In this document: positions 34,635-43,922 of the stretch, in pieces
Position numbering within the stretch: the stretch's first letter is position 1
Layout: the number at the start of each line of letters is the position of its first letter
Assembly (NCBI RefSeq): GCF_046250175.1
Contig: NZ_CP176468.1
DNA: 64,000 nt
Direction: 5' to 3' (one strand)
From: Psychromonas sp030397575
GTDB taxonomy: Bacteria > Pseudomonadota > Gammaproteobacteria > Enterobacterales > Psychromonadaceae
Notes under the pieces: model-generated
Seen by the model: only the letters and a program-made list of their open reading frames with translations
Databases searched by the model: none
What the model was told of the DNA's origin: nothing
Program-made: the position numbers and the translations under genes

Positions 34635-37493
34635 TTAAAGTGCTTTAATCGTTTCAATTTGCTCACTTAACTTGTCACAAGTAGTTTGGTATTCAGCTTG
34701 TTTTGCTTTTTCTTTCGTAATAACCGCTTCAGGTGCATTACTTACAAAGCGTTCATTACTTAGCTTCCCAGAGACTTTATCTAACTCTTTTTTCGCTTTT
34801 TCAAGTTGTTTAGCTAAACGTGCTAATTCAGCCTCTACATCAATTAACCCAGCCATTGGGATAAGTAACTCTAAATCACCAACTAATGCTGTAACCGACA
34901 CAGGTGTTTGTTCACCTTCAGCAACAAAAGTAACACTCTCTAGTTTAGCTAATGCAGCTAAGAATGCTTCATTATCAGTGAAACGACGAATTGCTTGATC
35001 ATCTGCATTTTTAACTAATACATTGAGTGGCACTTTCGGGCTAATATCCATTTCACCACGAATATTACGTACAGCATCAATCACTTGTTTAACCCACTCA
35101 AGGTCTGCAACAGCTTGCTCATCCACTTGTGATGCATCATATTCAGGATAAGCCTCTAACATGATGGTATCGCCACCTTGACCAGTGATTGTTTTCACTC
35201 GTTGCCAAATTTCTTCTGTCATAAATGGCAGCATTGGATGTGCAACACGTAATAATGTCTCTAATACATTGATTAATGTATTACGTGTACCACGTTGCTC
35301 TTCTTCGCTACCTTTGAATAAAACAGGTTTTGTTAATTCTAAGTACCAACCACAGAATTCATTCCAGATGAAGTCGTACAAAATATTCGCAGCGATATCA
35401 AAACGGTATGTATCTAATGCTTGGCGGAACTCTTTGACCATATTTTGTAACTGACCTTGGATCCAACGATCGGCAAGGCTAAATTGCATTGCTTTATTGT
35501 CGCCAAAACCAAAGTCTTGGTCTTCAGCATCCATTAATACATAACGGCTTGCATTCCATAGCTTGTTACAGAAGTTACGGTAACCTTCAAGACGGTTCAT
35601 ATCCCAGTTGATGTCACGACCTGTGGATGCCATTGCTGCTAATGTGAAACGAAGTGCATCGGTACCATGTGCTTCAATACCGTTAGCAAAGGTTTTACGT
35701 GTATCTTTTTCAATCTTCTTAGCAAGTTGTGGTTGCATCATGTTGCCTGTACGCTTGGTCACTAGGCTTTCAAGATCTAAACCATCAATCATATCTAAAG
35801 GATCTAATACGTTACCTTTAGATTTAGACATTTTATCGCCATTTTCATCACGAATAAGCCCAGTCACATAAACGGTTTTAAAAGGAACTTGTGGGGTGCC
35901 ATCGTCGTTCTTCATAAAGTGCATGGTGAGCATGATCATACGTGCAACCCAGAAGAAGATAATATCAAAACCAGTCACCAACACATCAGTTGAATGGAAA
36001 GTTTTAAGATCCATGGTTTGGTTTGGCCAACCTAATGTAGAGAAAGTCCATAAACCAGATGAGAACCATGTATCAAGTACATCATCATCTTGATTTAACA
36101 CAATACTGTCATCTAAGTTATGTTTAGCGCGTACTTCTGCTTCATCGTGACCTACATAAACTTTACCAGCTTCGTCATACCAAGCTGGGATACGATGTCC
36201 CCACCATAACTGACGAGATACACACCAATCGTTAAGGTCATTCATCCATGAGTTGTACATGTTTTCATATTGTTGTGGTACGAATTTAATATCACCATTT
36301 GCAACCGCTTCTGTTGCTGTTTTTGCAAGAGGAGCAACACGTACATACCATTGGTCTGTTAACATTGGTTCAATAACTACGCCGCCACGGTCGCCGTAAG
36401 GTACGGTTAAGTCATGGTCTTTCACTTCATCTAATAAACCAAGTGCATCTAGTTCACTTACCACTAATTTACGCGCAGCTTCACGTGTTAAGCCTTGAAA
36501 TTGTGCTGGTAATTCTGTTGGATAATCTTCGCTCTTTTCACCATTAGTATTAAACACTTCTGCGCTATCACGAATACAAGCATCAAAAGTTAATACATTG
36601 ATCATTGGCAGTTTATTGCGTTTACCTACTTCGTAGTCGTTAAAGTCATGTGCCGGTGTGATTTTTACACAACCCGTGCCTTTTTCCATATCCGCATGTT
36701 CATCACCAATAATTGGGATTTCACGATTAACAAATGGCAGTAAAATGGTTTTACCAATAAGGTCTTTGTAACGTGGATCTTCAGGGTTAACAGCAACCCC
36801 TGTATCACCTAATACCGTTTCTGGACGTGTTGTCGCCACTACGATGTAATCTTTACCGTCGGTAGTTTTTACACCATTCGCTAACGGGTAGCGGAAGTGC
36901 CACATGAAACCTTTAACATCTTTGTTTTCTACTTCTAAGTCAGAAATCGCAGTGTGTAATTTTGGATCCCAGTTTACAAGACGTTTGCCGCGGTAGATCA
37001 AATCGTCGTTATATAAATCAACAAAGGTCTTTTTAACGGCTTCAGATAAACCATCGTCCATGGTAAAGCGTTCACGATCCCAATCTACAGAAGTACCTAG
37101 GCGACGCATTTGGCGTGAAATATTACCGCCTGATTCAGCTTTCCAGTCCCAGATTTTTTCAATGAAAGTTTCACGGCCTAATTCTTTACGTGTTTGGCCT
37201 GTTTCAGCAAATAATTTACGCTCAACAACCATTTGTGTTGCAATACCTGCATGGTCGGTACCCATTTGCCAAAGCGTGTTTTTGCCTTGCATACGTTGGT
37301 AACGAATCAAAGTATCCATGATCGTATCTTGGAAAGCGTGACCCATGTGTAAACTACCAGTGACATTTGGTGGTGGGATCATGATGCAGAAACTTTCTTT
37401 ATCAGTATCACCGTGTGGTTTGAAGTAACCTTTTTCTTCCCAGGTTTGGTAATTTTTTTGCTCAATCGCACTTGGGTTGTATGTTTTTTCCAT
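34635..37493 (-). CDS. valS: Valyl-tRNA synthetase
   Basis: The 952-residue class I synthetase has HIGH-type PPNVTGSLHMGHAF (about residues 40-53), the KMSKSKGN loop (DKMSKSKGNVLDP, about residue 560) and the C-terminal coiled-coil arm (ELARLAKQLEKAKKELDKVSGKL in parts). It charges tRNA-Val and edits misactivated threonine. Two ATGs are adjacent; the family start MEKTYNP corresponds to 37493, whose A is shared with the holC stop (TGATG), coupling the genes. Confidence 0.98.
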   Translation of the reverse strand: MEKTYNPSAIEQKNYQTWEEKGYFKPHGDTDKESFCIMIPPPNVTGSLHMGHAFQDTIMDTLIRYQRMQGKNTLWQMGTDHAGIATQMVVERKLFAETGQTRKELGRETFIEKIWDWKAESGGNISRQMRRLGTSVDWDRERFTMDDGLSEAVKKTFVDLYNDDLIYRGKRLVNWDPKLHTAISDLEVENKDVKGFMWHFRYPLANGVKTTDGKDYIVVATTRPETVLGDTGVAVNPEDPRYKDLIGKTILLPFVNREIPIIGDEHADMEKGTGCVKITPAHDFNDYEVGKRNKLPMINVLTFDACIRDSAEVFNTNGEKSEDYPTELPAQFQGLTREAARKLVVSELDALGLLDEVKDHDLTVPYGDRGGVVIEPMLTDQWYVRVAPLAKTATEAVANGDIKFVPQQYENMYNSWMNDLNDWCVSRQLWWGHRIPAWYDEAGKVYVGHDEAEVRAKHNLDDSIVLNQDDDVLDTWFSSGLWTFSTLGWPNQTMDLKTFHSTDVLVTGFDIIFFWVARMIMLTMHFMKNDDGTPQVPFKTVYVTGLIRDENGDKMSKSKGNVLDPLDMIDGLDLESLVTKRTGNMMQPQLAKKIEKDTRKTFANGIEAHGTDALRFTLAAMASTGRDINWDMNRLEGYRNFCNKLWNASRYVLMDAEDQDFGFGDNKAMQFSLADRWIQGQLQNMVKEFRQALDTYRFDIAANILYDFIWNEFCGWYLELTKPVLFKGSEEEQRGTRNTLINVLETLLRVAHPMLPFMTEEIWQRVKTITGQGGDTIMLEAYPEYDASQVDEQAVADLEWVKQVIDAVRNIRGEMDISPKVPLNVLVKNADDQAIRRFTDNEAFLAALAKLESVTFVAEGEQTPVSVTALVGDLELLIPMAGLIDVEAELARLAKQLEKAKKELDKVSGKLSNERFVSNAPEAVITKEKAKQAEYQTTCDKLSEQIETIKAL

Positions 37494-37969
37494 CATTTGT
37501 CTTCTGTCTGGTTGGTTGACTCTTGAGATGTTGCTTCAACATCTTGAGTAGAGAGGGTGTGGCCTAGTTTTTTATAGGCACTGTAACGCATTCGCGCATT
37601 AATTTTTAGTTGTTCTTGTGCTGGCACAAAATCAATAATTTGTTGGAAGTTTAAATTAAACTTCGGAATAGATTGGTTTAGGTTGATTAACACAGCGCGA
37701 GGGTGCTGTGGAGCAAGCCAGCTAATCTCAACTGGAGAACCATATCGAGGGCCTTCACCCACTAAATTATGGGGTACAAAACTATCACCATCAAATTGCC
37801 ATAAATACTCGTCAACAACAAAAGCATCCTGTTGATTCTCTGTATAAATAAACACTTTTTTATTTTGTTGATAATAATAAGCCGCTAACTGGCAAGCCTG
37901 CACAAAATGTGCAGGCAAACCAGCATTCGTATCGGGTTGCGAATGTATGTAGAAAAGAACTTGGCTCAT
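37493..37969 (-). CDS. holC: DNA polymerase III chi subunit
   Basis: The 158-residue protein follows the HolC pattern: VLFYIHSQPDTNAGLPAHFVQACQLA (in parts) at the N-terminus, VFIYTENQQDAFVVDEYLWQF and the RYSAYKKLGH segment. Chi binds SSB and, with psi, links the clamp loader to single-stranded DNA. It lies between pepA and valS, a conserved gammaproteobacterial order. The C-terminal tail after residue 140 is acidic and Ser/Thr/Gln-rich, longer than in E. coli. Confidence 0.93.
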   Translation of the reverse strand: MSQVLFYIHSQPDTNAGLPAHFVQACQLAAYYYQQNKKVFIYTENQQDAFVVDEYLWQFDGDSFVPHNLVGEGPRYGSPVEISWLAPQHPRAVLINLNQSIPKFNLNFQQIIDFVPAQEQLKINARMRYSAYKKLGHTLSTQDVEATSQESTNQTEDK

Positions 37970-38001
37970 TATTAGCTTGTACCTTGCTTAACTTGGTACA
38001 T

Positions 38002-39516
38002 TTACGCTTCTATATCCGTTAGTTCTTGCTCACTGCGGTTAATCACAAACTGAGTTAATAACGGAACAGGGCGTCCTGTTGCACCTTTGTTTGTGCCTGA
38101 ACGCCATGCTGTACCAGCAATATCTAAATGCGCCCATGTGTAAGCTTTAGTGAAGCGAGATAAGAAGCAAGCGGCAGTGATTGAACCCGCTGGACGACCA
38201 CCGATATTCGCCATATCAGCAAATGGGCTGTCTAATTGCTTCTGGAAATCATCATCCATTGGTAATTGCCATGCTTTATCACCGGTTTGGTTTGATGCGC
38301 CTAACAGTTCATGTGTTAAGCCTTTGTGCGGACTCATTAATGCACTGATATTATGACCTAGAGCAATAATACAAGCGCCGGTTAAGGTTGCCATATCTAC
38401 TACACATTCAGGTTCGAAACGTTCTACATAAGTTAGTGCATCACATAATACTAGACGGCCTTCTGCATCGGTATTTAATACTTCAACCGTTTGCCCTGAC
38501 ATAGTGGTTAGAATATCACCTGGACGATAAGCTTTGCTTGATGGCATGTTTTCAGCAGCTGCGACCAAACCAATAACATTGATTTTTAAGTCTAATTCAG
38601 CAATCGCTTGCATAGTACCAAACACCGAAGCAGCACCACCCATATCATATTTCATTTCATCCATGCCTGCACCTGGTTTTAATGAGATACCACCTGAGTC
38701 AAAGGTTAAGCCTTTACCCACTAATACAATAGGTTTTTGATCGCTTGGACCACCTTTATAGTTCATGATCGACATGTAAGCTGGGTTCGCTGAACCTTGT
38801 GCAACGGCTAGGTAACTATTCATACCTAGTGCTTGCATTTGCGGCGTATCAATAATCTCAGTGGTGATTTTATCAAAACGCTGACCTAACTCTTGTGCCT
38901 GTTGGCTTAGGTATAACGGAGTACAAATATTTGGTGGCATGTTAGCTAGATCTTTACAAAGCTTCATACCTGCAGAGACTGCAATACCATGTTGTAATGC
39001 TAATTCAGCACGTGCTAATTCTTTACGACTTGGTACATTGAAGGTTAGTTTACGTAAAGGACGACGTGTGTTGTCTTTATTAGTTTTAAACTGGTCAAAG
39101 TTATATAAGCTATCTTGTGTTGCTTCAACTGCTTGACGAACTGCCCAGTAGCTATCGCGGCCTTTGATATGTAATTCAGATAAGAAACAGATTGCTTCTA
39201 ACGCACCCGTGTCATTTAAGGTAGTAATGGTTTTTTCAATGATTTGCTTGTACTGTTTTTCAGTTAATTCGCGTTCTTTACCACAGCCAACTAATAATAC
39301 ACGCTCACTCAGTACGTTTGGCACGTGGTGTAAAAATAAAACTTGGCCTACTTTACCTTCAATATCACCGCGACGTAATAAAGCACTTAAATAACCTTCA
39401 CTGATTTCATCTAATACTTCGGCTGCATGGGATAGACGGCGAGGTTCAAAAACACCTACAACAATACAGGCGCTACGTTGCTTTTCCGGGCTACCACTTT
39501 TAACTAGAAATTCCAT
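38002..39516 (-). CDS. pepA: Leucyl aminopeptidase PepA
   Basis: The 504-residue M17 metallopeptidase has the signature NTDAEGRLVLCDALTY (about residues 350-365), the metal ligands in GKGLTFDSGGISLKPG and the AGSITAACFL segment near the C-terminus. It removes N-terminal residues, and in E. coli also binds DNA in carAB control and Xer recombination. AAGGA precedes the ATG. First gene of the probable pepA-holC-valS unit, divergent from lptFG. Confidence 0.97.
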   Translation of the reverse strand: MEFLVKSGSPEKQRSACIVVGVFEPRRLSHAAEVLDEISEGYLSALLRRGDIEGKVGQVLFLHHVPNVLSERVLLVGCGKERELTEKQYKQIIEKTITTLNDTGALEAICFLSELHIKGRDSYWAVRQAVEATQDSLYNFDQFKTNKDNTRRPLRKLTFNVPSRKELARAELALQHGIAVSAGMKLCKDLANMPPNICTPLYLSQQAQELGQRFDKITTEIIDTPQMQALGMNSYLAVAQGSANPAYMSIMNYKGGPSDQKPIVLVGKGLTFDSGGISLKPGAGMDEMKYDMGGAASVFGTMQAIAELDLKINVIGLVAAAENMPSSKAYRPGDILTTMSGQTVEVLNTDAEGRLVLCDALTYVERFEPECVVDMATLTGACIIALGHNISALMSPHKGLTHELLGASNQTGDKAWQLPMDDDFQKQLDSPFADMANIGGRPAGSITAACFLSRFTKAYTWAHLDIAGTAWRSGTNKGATGRPVPLLTQFVINRSEQELTDIEA

Positions 39517-39702
39517 ATGTATCCTTAAAACGATTATATTAAGATTAACTGTGCTATTTTTATAAAAATGCAGTTATCATTAGCTCTTGTGGATCTTGAA
39601 ACGTAATATAAACTTACTAAAATAGCAATTTTACCGCAATTGCTCTCTTAATCCACTATTTTACCGCTTTTGTAGCATTCTTATTTTACATTGGAGATCA
39701 GC

Positions 39703-40803
39703 TTGATAATTCTTCGTTATTTAATGTTAGAAACATTTAAAAGCCAAGTTGGCATTCTCTTTGTTTTAATCCTCATCTTTGTTAGCCAAAAATTCATCAC
39801 TATTCTTGCTCAAGCTATTAATGGCGTGATACCTGCTGACTTAGTATTAACTATTTTGTTTCTAAATTTGCCGACTTTAGGCATCTTAATGTTGCCTATT
39901 AGTTTTTATTTAGCAATCCTTTTTGCACATGGTCGATTACACAGTGAGAGTGAAATGGTGGCGTTAACCTCATGTGGTTATAGCCCTAATAAAGTACTTA
40001 AGGCAACCTTAACACTATCCTTATTAACCTTTACCTTTGCCTGTTTTAATAGTTTATTCCTTGCGCCGAGTGCGGAAGATAAGATGATGTCTATTATTGA
40101 GCAAGCCGAAGCAAATGCGGGTACAGCAACGCTAATTGAAGGGCGTTTCCATAAAGCTTCTGGGAATGGCGGTGTGGTCTACGTAGAAAAATATGTAGAG
40201 GGGCAAAATTTACAAAACGTATTTGCTGCACATTGGCCAAAAGAAGGAGGGGTTTCTCCTTCCGTGATCACCGCAAAAAGTGGTAATGTGGCTGAGAAAA
40301 AAGATGGGACCTGGTTAACCTTAGAAAATGGCCAACGCTATGCAGGGGTTGTGGGTGAAAATGAATTCGAAAACTCAAAGTTTTCAACATACCAAGTACA
40401 TATTGCCAACTCTACCGTAGAGAACAAATCTCGTGACGTAGAGGCTTTACCCACATCAAAATTGATTGGTGTAGATAACCCTAAATACCAAGCTGAGTTG
40501 CAATGGCGTATTGCTATTCCTGTTTCTATTTTATTGATCACGTTTATGGCCGTACCATTAGCTAGAGTCAATCCACGTCAGGGGCGTTACGCGAAATTAT
40601 TGCCTGCCTTAGCTTTATACCTTAGCTTTTTCTTATTATTGAGTGCATCTAAAAGTTTAATAGAAGACGGTGCCATTCCTGCTATTGGTATGTGGGCAGG
40701 ACAGATATTGTTTTTTATTGTGGGTATTGTTTTACATTTACAAACAATCGGTAAGCTAAATTTTAGTCGTAGAAAAAAATTGACGCCTAAGTTGGGGAAG
40801 TAA
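39703..40803 (+). CDS. lptF: LPS export permease LptF
   Basis: The 366-residue inner membrane protein has the LptF N-terminus IILRYLMLETFKSQVGILFVL, a large periplasmic beta-jellyroll domain (about residues 115-260) and C-terminal membrane helices, with RVNPRQGRYAKLLPAL in the cytoplasmic loop. The open frame starts at TTG 39691, but GGAG at 39693-39696 is then the ribosome site for TTG 39703, which matches the family start. With LptG and LptB it extracts LPS from the inner membrane. lptG follows with no gap. Confidence 0.95.
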   Translation: MIILRYLMLETFKSQVGILFVLILIFVSQKFITILAQAINGVIPADLVLTILFLNLPTLGILMLPISFYLAILFAHGRLHSESEMVALTSCGYSPNKVLKATLTLSLLTFTFACFNSLFLAPSAEDKMMSIIEQAEANAGTATLIEGRFHKASGNGGVVYVEKYVEGQNLQNVFAAHWPKEGGVSPSVITAKSGNVAEKKDGTWLTLENGQRYAGVVGENEFENSKFSTYQVHIANSTVENKSRDVEALPTSKLIGVDNPKYQAELQWRIAIPVSILLITFMAVPLARVNPRQGRYAKLLPALALYLSFFLLLSASKSLIEDGAIPAIGMWAGQILFFIVGIVLHLQTIGKLNFSRRKKLTPKLGK

Positions 40804-41868
40804 ATGGGGATTATAGATAGATACATTGGTCGCACAATCTTTGCGGCAACGTTTTTAAGCTTATTCGTACTGATTGGTTTAAGTAGCATTATTAAATTTG
40901 TTGAGCAGATGAAGAGTGTCGGAACTGGTGCTTACACAGTATTATCTGCGGCCTATTTTGTACTTTTAAAAATGCCGGTTGAGATAGCATTATTCTTCCC
41001 GATGGCAGCCTTAATCGGTGCTTTAATTGGATTAGGCTCGTTAGCTAGCAGTAGTGAGTTAGTGGTTATGCAAGCGGCGGGTATGTCTAAATTTAGAATC
41101 GCGACGGCCGTATTAAAAACTGCTATTCCAATGGTTATTGCTGTTATGTTACTAGGTGAGTTTGTTGCCCCGCAAACAGATAAAGAAGCTTATTTCATGC
41201 GCGATCAGCTTCGTAAGGGGACTGAACGAGTTGATAACAAATATGGTGTTTGGGCAAAAGATGCCAACTCATTTGTGAGTATTGGCAGAATGAACAGCAA
41301 AGCAGAATTGTATAATGTACAGCTATACTTTTTTGCTAAAGACCTAACCTTGAGTCGAGCAATGGTTGCTAAGCAAGCAACTTACCAAGAAGGGTCTTGG
41401 TTATTACAAGAGGTGAGTCAAACCAGTTTTTACGATGGTGAAACGCGGGTTGAAAATTTCCCTGATTACGTATGGGAAACTGAATTAACACCGAAAAAAC
41501 TAGAAGTCATTATCAGTGAACCAGATAAGATGTCGATGCGTGATATCTATGACTACATTACTTATTTGGAAAGTAATGACCAAGATGCGAGCAGTTATTG
41601 GTTAATACTATGGCGTAAAGCGGTATTGCCTTTCACCGTGGTCGTTATGATGTTGCTATCGGTTTCATTTATATTTGGTGGTTTAAGATCAGTCCCCATG
41701 GGTACACGTCTTATTTTTGGTATAGCCAGTGGCTTTACTTTCCATGTATCTGGAGAGTTATTTGGTCCCGCTAGTTTAGTATTTGGCTTACCGCCGATTT
41801 TAGGTGCTTTATTGCCTAGTATATTAGTGTTAGTAATTGCTATGTATCAGTTAAGAAAGCAAACTTAA
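40804..41868 (+). CDS. lptG: LPS export permease LptG
   Basis: The 354-residue paralogue of LptF starts IDRYIGRTIFAATFLSLFVL, has SSELVVMQAAGMSKFRI (coupling helix region contacting LptB) and a periplasmic domain, then C-terminal helices including FIFGGLRSVPMGTRLIFGI. It pairs with LptF to form the LPS exporter. The start directly follows the lptF stop. A 17-bp hairpin ends the unit. Confidence 0.96.
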   Translation: MGIIDRYIGRTIFAATFLSLFVLIGLSSIIKFVEQMKSVGTGAYTVLSAAYFVLLKMPVEIALFFPMAALIGALIGLGSLASSSELVVMQAAGMSKFRIATAVLKTAIPMVIAVMLLGEFVAPQTDKEAYFMRDQLRKGTERVDNKYGVWAKDANSFVSIGRMNSKAELYNVQLYFFAKDLTLSRAMVAKQATYQEGSWLLQEVSQTSFYDGETRVENFPDYVWETELTPKKLEVIISEPDKMSMRDIYDYITYLESNDQDASSYWLILWRKAVLPFTVVVMMLLSVSFIFGGLRSVPMGTRLIFGIASGFTFHVSGELFGPASLVFGLPPILGALLPSILVLVIAMYQLRKQT

Positions 41869-41884
41869 AGAATGGAATGATAAT

Positions 41885-41924
41885 TTACTTACTCAGTTAA
41901 ATGGAGCTTTAACTGAGTAAGTAA
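41885..41924. terminator. Convergent terminator between lptG and the RDD gene
   Basis: A perfect 17-bp inverted repeat (41885-41901 and 41908-41924), built on ACTCAGTTAAA, with loop TGGAGC. It lies 16 bases after lptG and 9 bases beyond the stop of the convergent gene. Confidence 0.85.
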
Positions 41925-41933
41925 TAATATTTC

Positions 41934-42479
41934 TTACTTTTCTTTTCCTTCTACCTTTTTAAATAGAGCCCAGGTGTTTAAAGATTTTGGTAATACCACG
42001 ACTTCACACTCAGCCCATAAATCTTGAAAAGCATTGCGATCTTTAAGTAACGCCATAAAACTACCTAAACCAAAAGCAGAGGTGGCTAAGCGAATCGCAG
42101 CTTGCGTCATGCTTATATTACTACCATCACTATTTTGTACTCTCAATTGAACCAGTTTCATGCCAATAGTCTGTCCTGAACAGCTCCAAAAATAAATGAA
42201 GAAAGCAATAATAAGTAATGAGATATAGGCTAAAAACCACATGCTATGACCTAAATAATCGCTGCTATCTTGATATAAACTTAAATCAATACCACCCAAC
42301 TTCGCTACAATATTCACTACCAATAATGCCAGTGCCGTGGCAAAGGCAATGACGAATCCTATTGTAAAAAGATCAATAATATAAGCTCCTAAGCGTCTCC
42401 AAAAAGAGGCGCGTTTGCAGCCTTGATATTGCTCCGCTAAGTCGAGCGCTTGATTCTTTTTTTTATTCTGTTTGGCCAT
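41934..42479 (-). CDS. RDD-family membrane protein
   Basis: The 181-residue protein has the RDD pattern FWRRLGAYIIDLFTIGFVIA (here R-A-D replaced by R-L-G-A-Y-I-I-D) at about residues 26-45, three hydrophobic segments and GQTIGMKLVQLRV (about residues 104-116). Family function is uncertain; some RDD proteins have been linked to ion transport. It is convergent with lptFG, a placement seen in related genomes as far as I know. Confidence 0.88.
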   Translation of the reverse strand: MAKQNKKKNQALDLAEQYQGCKRASFWRRLGAYIIDLFTIGFVIAFATALALLVVNIVAKLGGIDLSLYQDSSDYLGHSMWFLAYISLLIIAFFIYFWSCSGQTIGMKLVQLRVQNSDGSNISMTQAAIRLATSAFGLGSFMALLKDRNAFQDLWAECEVVVLPKSLNTWALFKKVEGKEK

Positions 42480-42600
42480 GATAATCCCTCAAATATGTGA
42501 AAAAACAGTGTAGCAAATGGCTAATAACTTGGCATTTTATTTATTATTCATAAAGATTGAACGGTTTTTAATCGCTTACGCAGGATTGTAAACAAAATGC

Positions 42601-42628
42601 TTGTTTGTCATTGTCCTGTAGGTATAAT
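42601..42628 (+). promoter_or_regulatory. Promoter of tRNA-Leu
   Basis: TTGTTT (42601-42606) and a perfect TATAAT (42623-42628) are separated by 16 bases; the tRNA begins 12 bases after the -10 box. Confidence 0.65.
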
Positions 42629-42640
42629 CCTTTCCACTCA

Positions 42641-42725
42641 GCCCGAGTGGTGAAATTGGTAGACGCGACGGATTCAAAATCCGTTTCCGAGAGGAGTGAC
42701 GGTTCAAGTCCGTCCTCGGGCACCA
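42641..42725 (+). tRNA. tRNA-Leu, anticodon CAA
   Basis: An 85-base cloverleaf: acceptor GCCCGAG pairs with CTCGGGC, D-arm with GGTAGAC, anticodon stem ACGGA/TCCGT around loop TTCAAAA (anticodon CAA at 42675-42677), a long variable arm typical of class II tRNA-Leu, T-loop GGTTCAAGTCC, and encoded CCA. It reads UUG codons. Confidence 0.97.
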
Positions 42726-42734
42726 TATTCAAAG

Positions 42735-42763
42735 AAAGCCTCAACAATAGTTGGGGCTTTTTT
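42735..42763 (+). terminator. Terminator after tRNA-Leu
   Basis: AAAGCCTCAAC / GTTGGGGCTTT (one G-U pair) with loop AATA and a six-T run. Confidence 0.9.
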
Positions 42764-43005
42764 GTTTCTGAATAATGAACATTCTGTTTTTATCCAATAC
42801 CTGTTTTGCTATTAGCCTCTATCTATATTTGATTTAAGTTAGTAAAAGTTTATTAAAAGATAATGGTTGTCGGATTTTTTAACACTAATGATATTTAAAA
42901 ATAAAAAAATGATAAAAAAGTATTTTAAAACAATAGTTTATATTTTTGGCATGTTTAGTGCTTTGTTAGGATGTAAATAGCTATTCATAACATTAAGGAA
43001 ATAAT

Positions 43006-43575
43006 ATGAATTTATTCAAAACAGCACTGACAGCTATCATTTTACTGTCAAGTACATATGCTTCGGCTATCTCTTTTTACTCAAGTGTAGACGATGGCTC
43101 TAGTAGCACTAGTCCAACAACAACACTTACTGATGATGATCATAATTGGATTGATCCAACTGGTACTGATTTAGATGGTGCAACATGGATTCAACCAAGT
43201 GATGCTTGGAATGTTGATGGTAGTGAGTATAGTTTTTATGAGCTAGATCTTGTTACTGTTGATAATTACAACCTAACATCGTTATTCGTTTCTTATGATG
43301 ACGAGCTGATTGTCTCAATCGGTTCAGATGTTATCTTTGACTCTACACAAACTGATATTGAAAAAGCTTGGAAAAATGTTTATGACATTTTCGATAGCTC
43401 ACTAACAACATTAATCACTGCAGATAACAAACTAACTTTCGCTGTAACTAATAGCGCTAATGGTAACACTGGTGTGATTTGGAGTGGTACAGCCTCTGTT
43501 CCTGAACCAAGCATGTTATTTGTATTAGGTTTTGCACTTATTGCTTTTGCTTACAGACGTAAAACAAACGTATAA
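43006..43575 (+). CDS. PEP-CTERM sorting-domain secreted protein
   Basis: The 189-residue protein has a signal peptide (LFKTALTAIILLSSTYASA, cleavage about residue 21), an Asp/Ser/Thr-rich mature region of about 140 residues with no recognised catalytic motif, and a C-terminal VPEPSMLFVLGFALIAFAYRR: the PEP motif, a membrane helix and a basic tail. In the family the exosortase EpsH/XrtA-type enzyme cleaves near PEP and the protein is linked to exopolysaccharide. No exosortase gene is in this window. It is monocistronic with a strong terminator. Confidence 0.9.
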   Translation: MNLFKTALTAIILLSSTYASAISFYSSVDDGSSSTSPTTTLTDDDHNWIDPTGTDLDGATWIQPSDAWNVDGSEYSFYELDLVTVDNYNLTSLFVSYDDELIVSIGSDVIFDSTQTDIEKAWKNVYDIFDSSLTTLITADNKLTFAVTNSANGNTGVIWSGTASVPEPSMLFVLGFALIAFAYRRKTNV

Positions 43576-43602
43576 TCTAATAGCACTATTATATATCTGA
43601 CG

Positions 43603-43632
43603 AACGGCTCTATCTAATAGAGCCGTTTTTTT
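43603..43632 (+). terminator. Terminator after the PEP-CTERM gene
   Basis: AACGGCTCTA / TAGAGCCGTT, a 10-bp stem with a 5-base loop, followed by a T-run, 28 bases after the stop. Confidence 0.92.
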
Positions 43633-43721
43633 ATAACCTGTTTTTAATATTAAAGTGCATCACTTAATCCACAATAAATCAGGTCAATCACTTCTTAACT
43701 TCTTAAAGATTATTTTTTCTA

Positions 43722-43922
43722 CTATGAGTCTTGATTAATTACTATACCTTGCTCATCAAACTCAATGACTCTTGGTTTATAGTTATAGTTGAGGTTAAAT
43801 CGATCGTGAATACTTGCTTCTATTTCGCTCCCACAGGAGTGTCTTATTCCAGTTGGCTCTGCCGGGGCATCAGACATAGAAAGTGAAAAGTAATGTTCTG
43901 CATAAGTGGTAAAAGGCTTCAA
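43722..43922 (-). CDS. Short hypothetical ORF, doubtful
   Basis: A 66-codon minus-strand frame starts with TTG and lacks a good ribosome site. An internal ATG gives a shorter form (MSDAPAEPTG). The composition is protein-like (ESHGS, FDEQGIVIN) but I recognise no family. It may be a small gene or the end of a decayed one at the edge of a gene-poor stretch. Confidence 0.25.
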   Translation of the reverse strand: MKPFTTYAEHYFSLSMSDAPAEPTGIRHSCGSEIEASIHDRFNLNYNYKPRVIEFDEQGIVINQDS

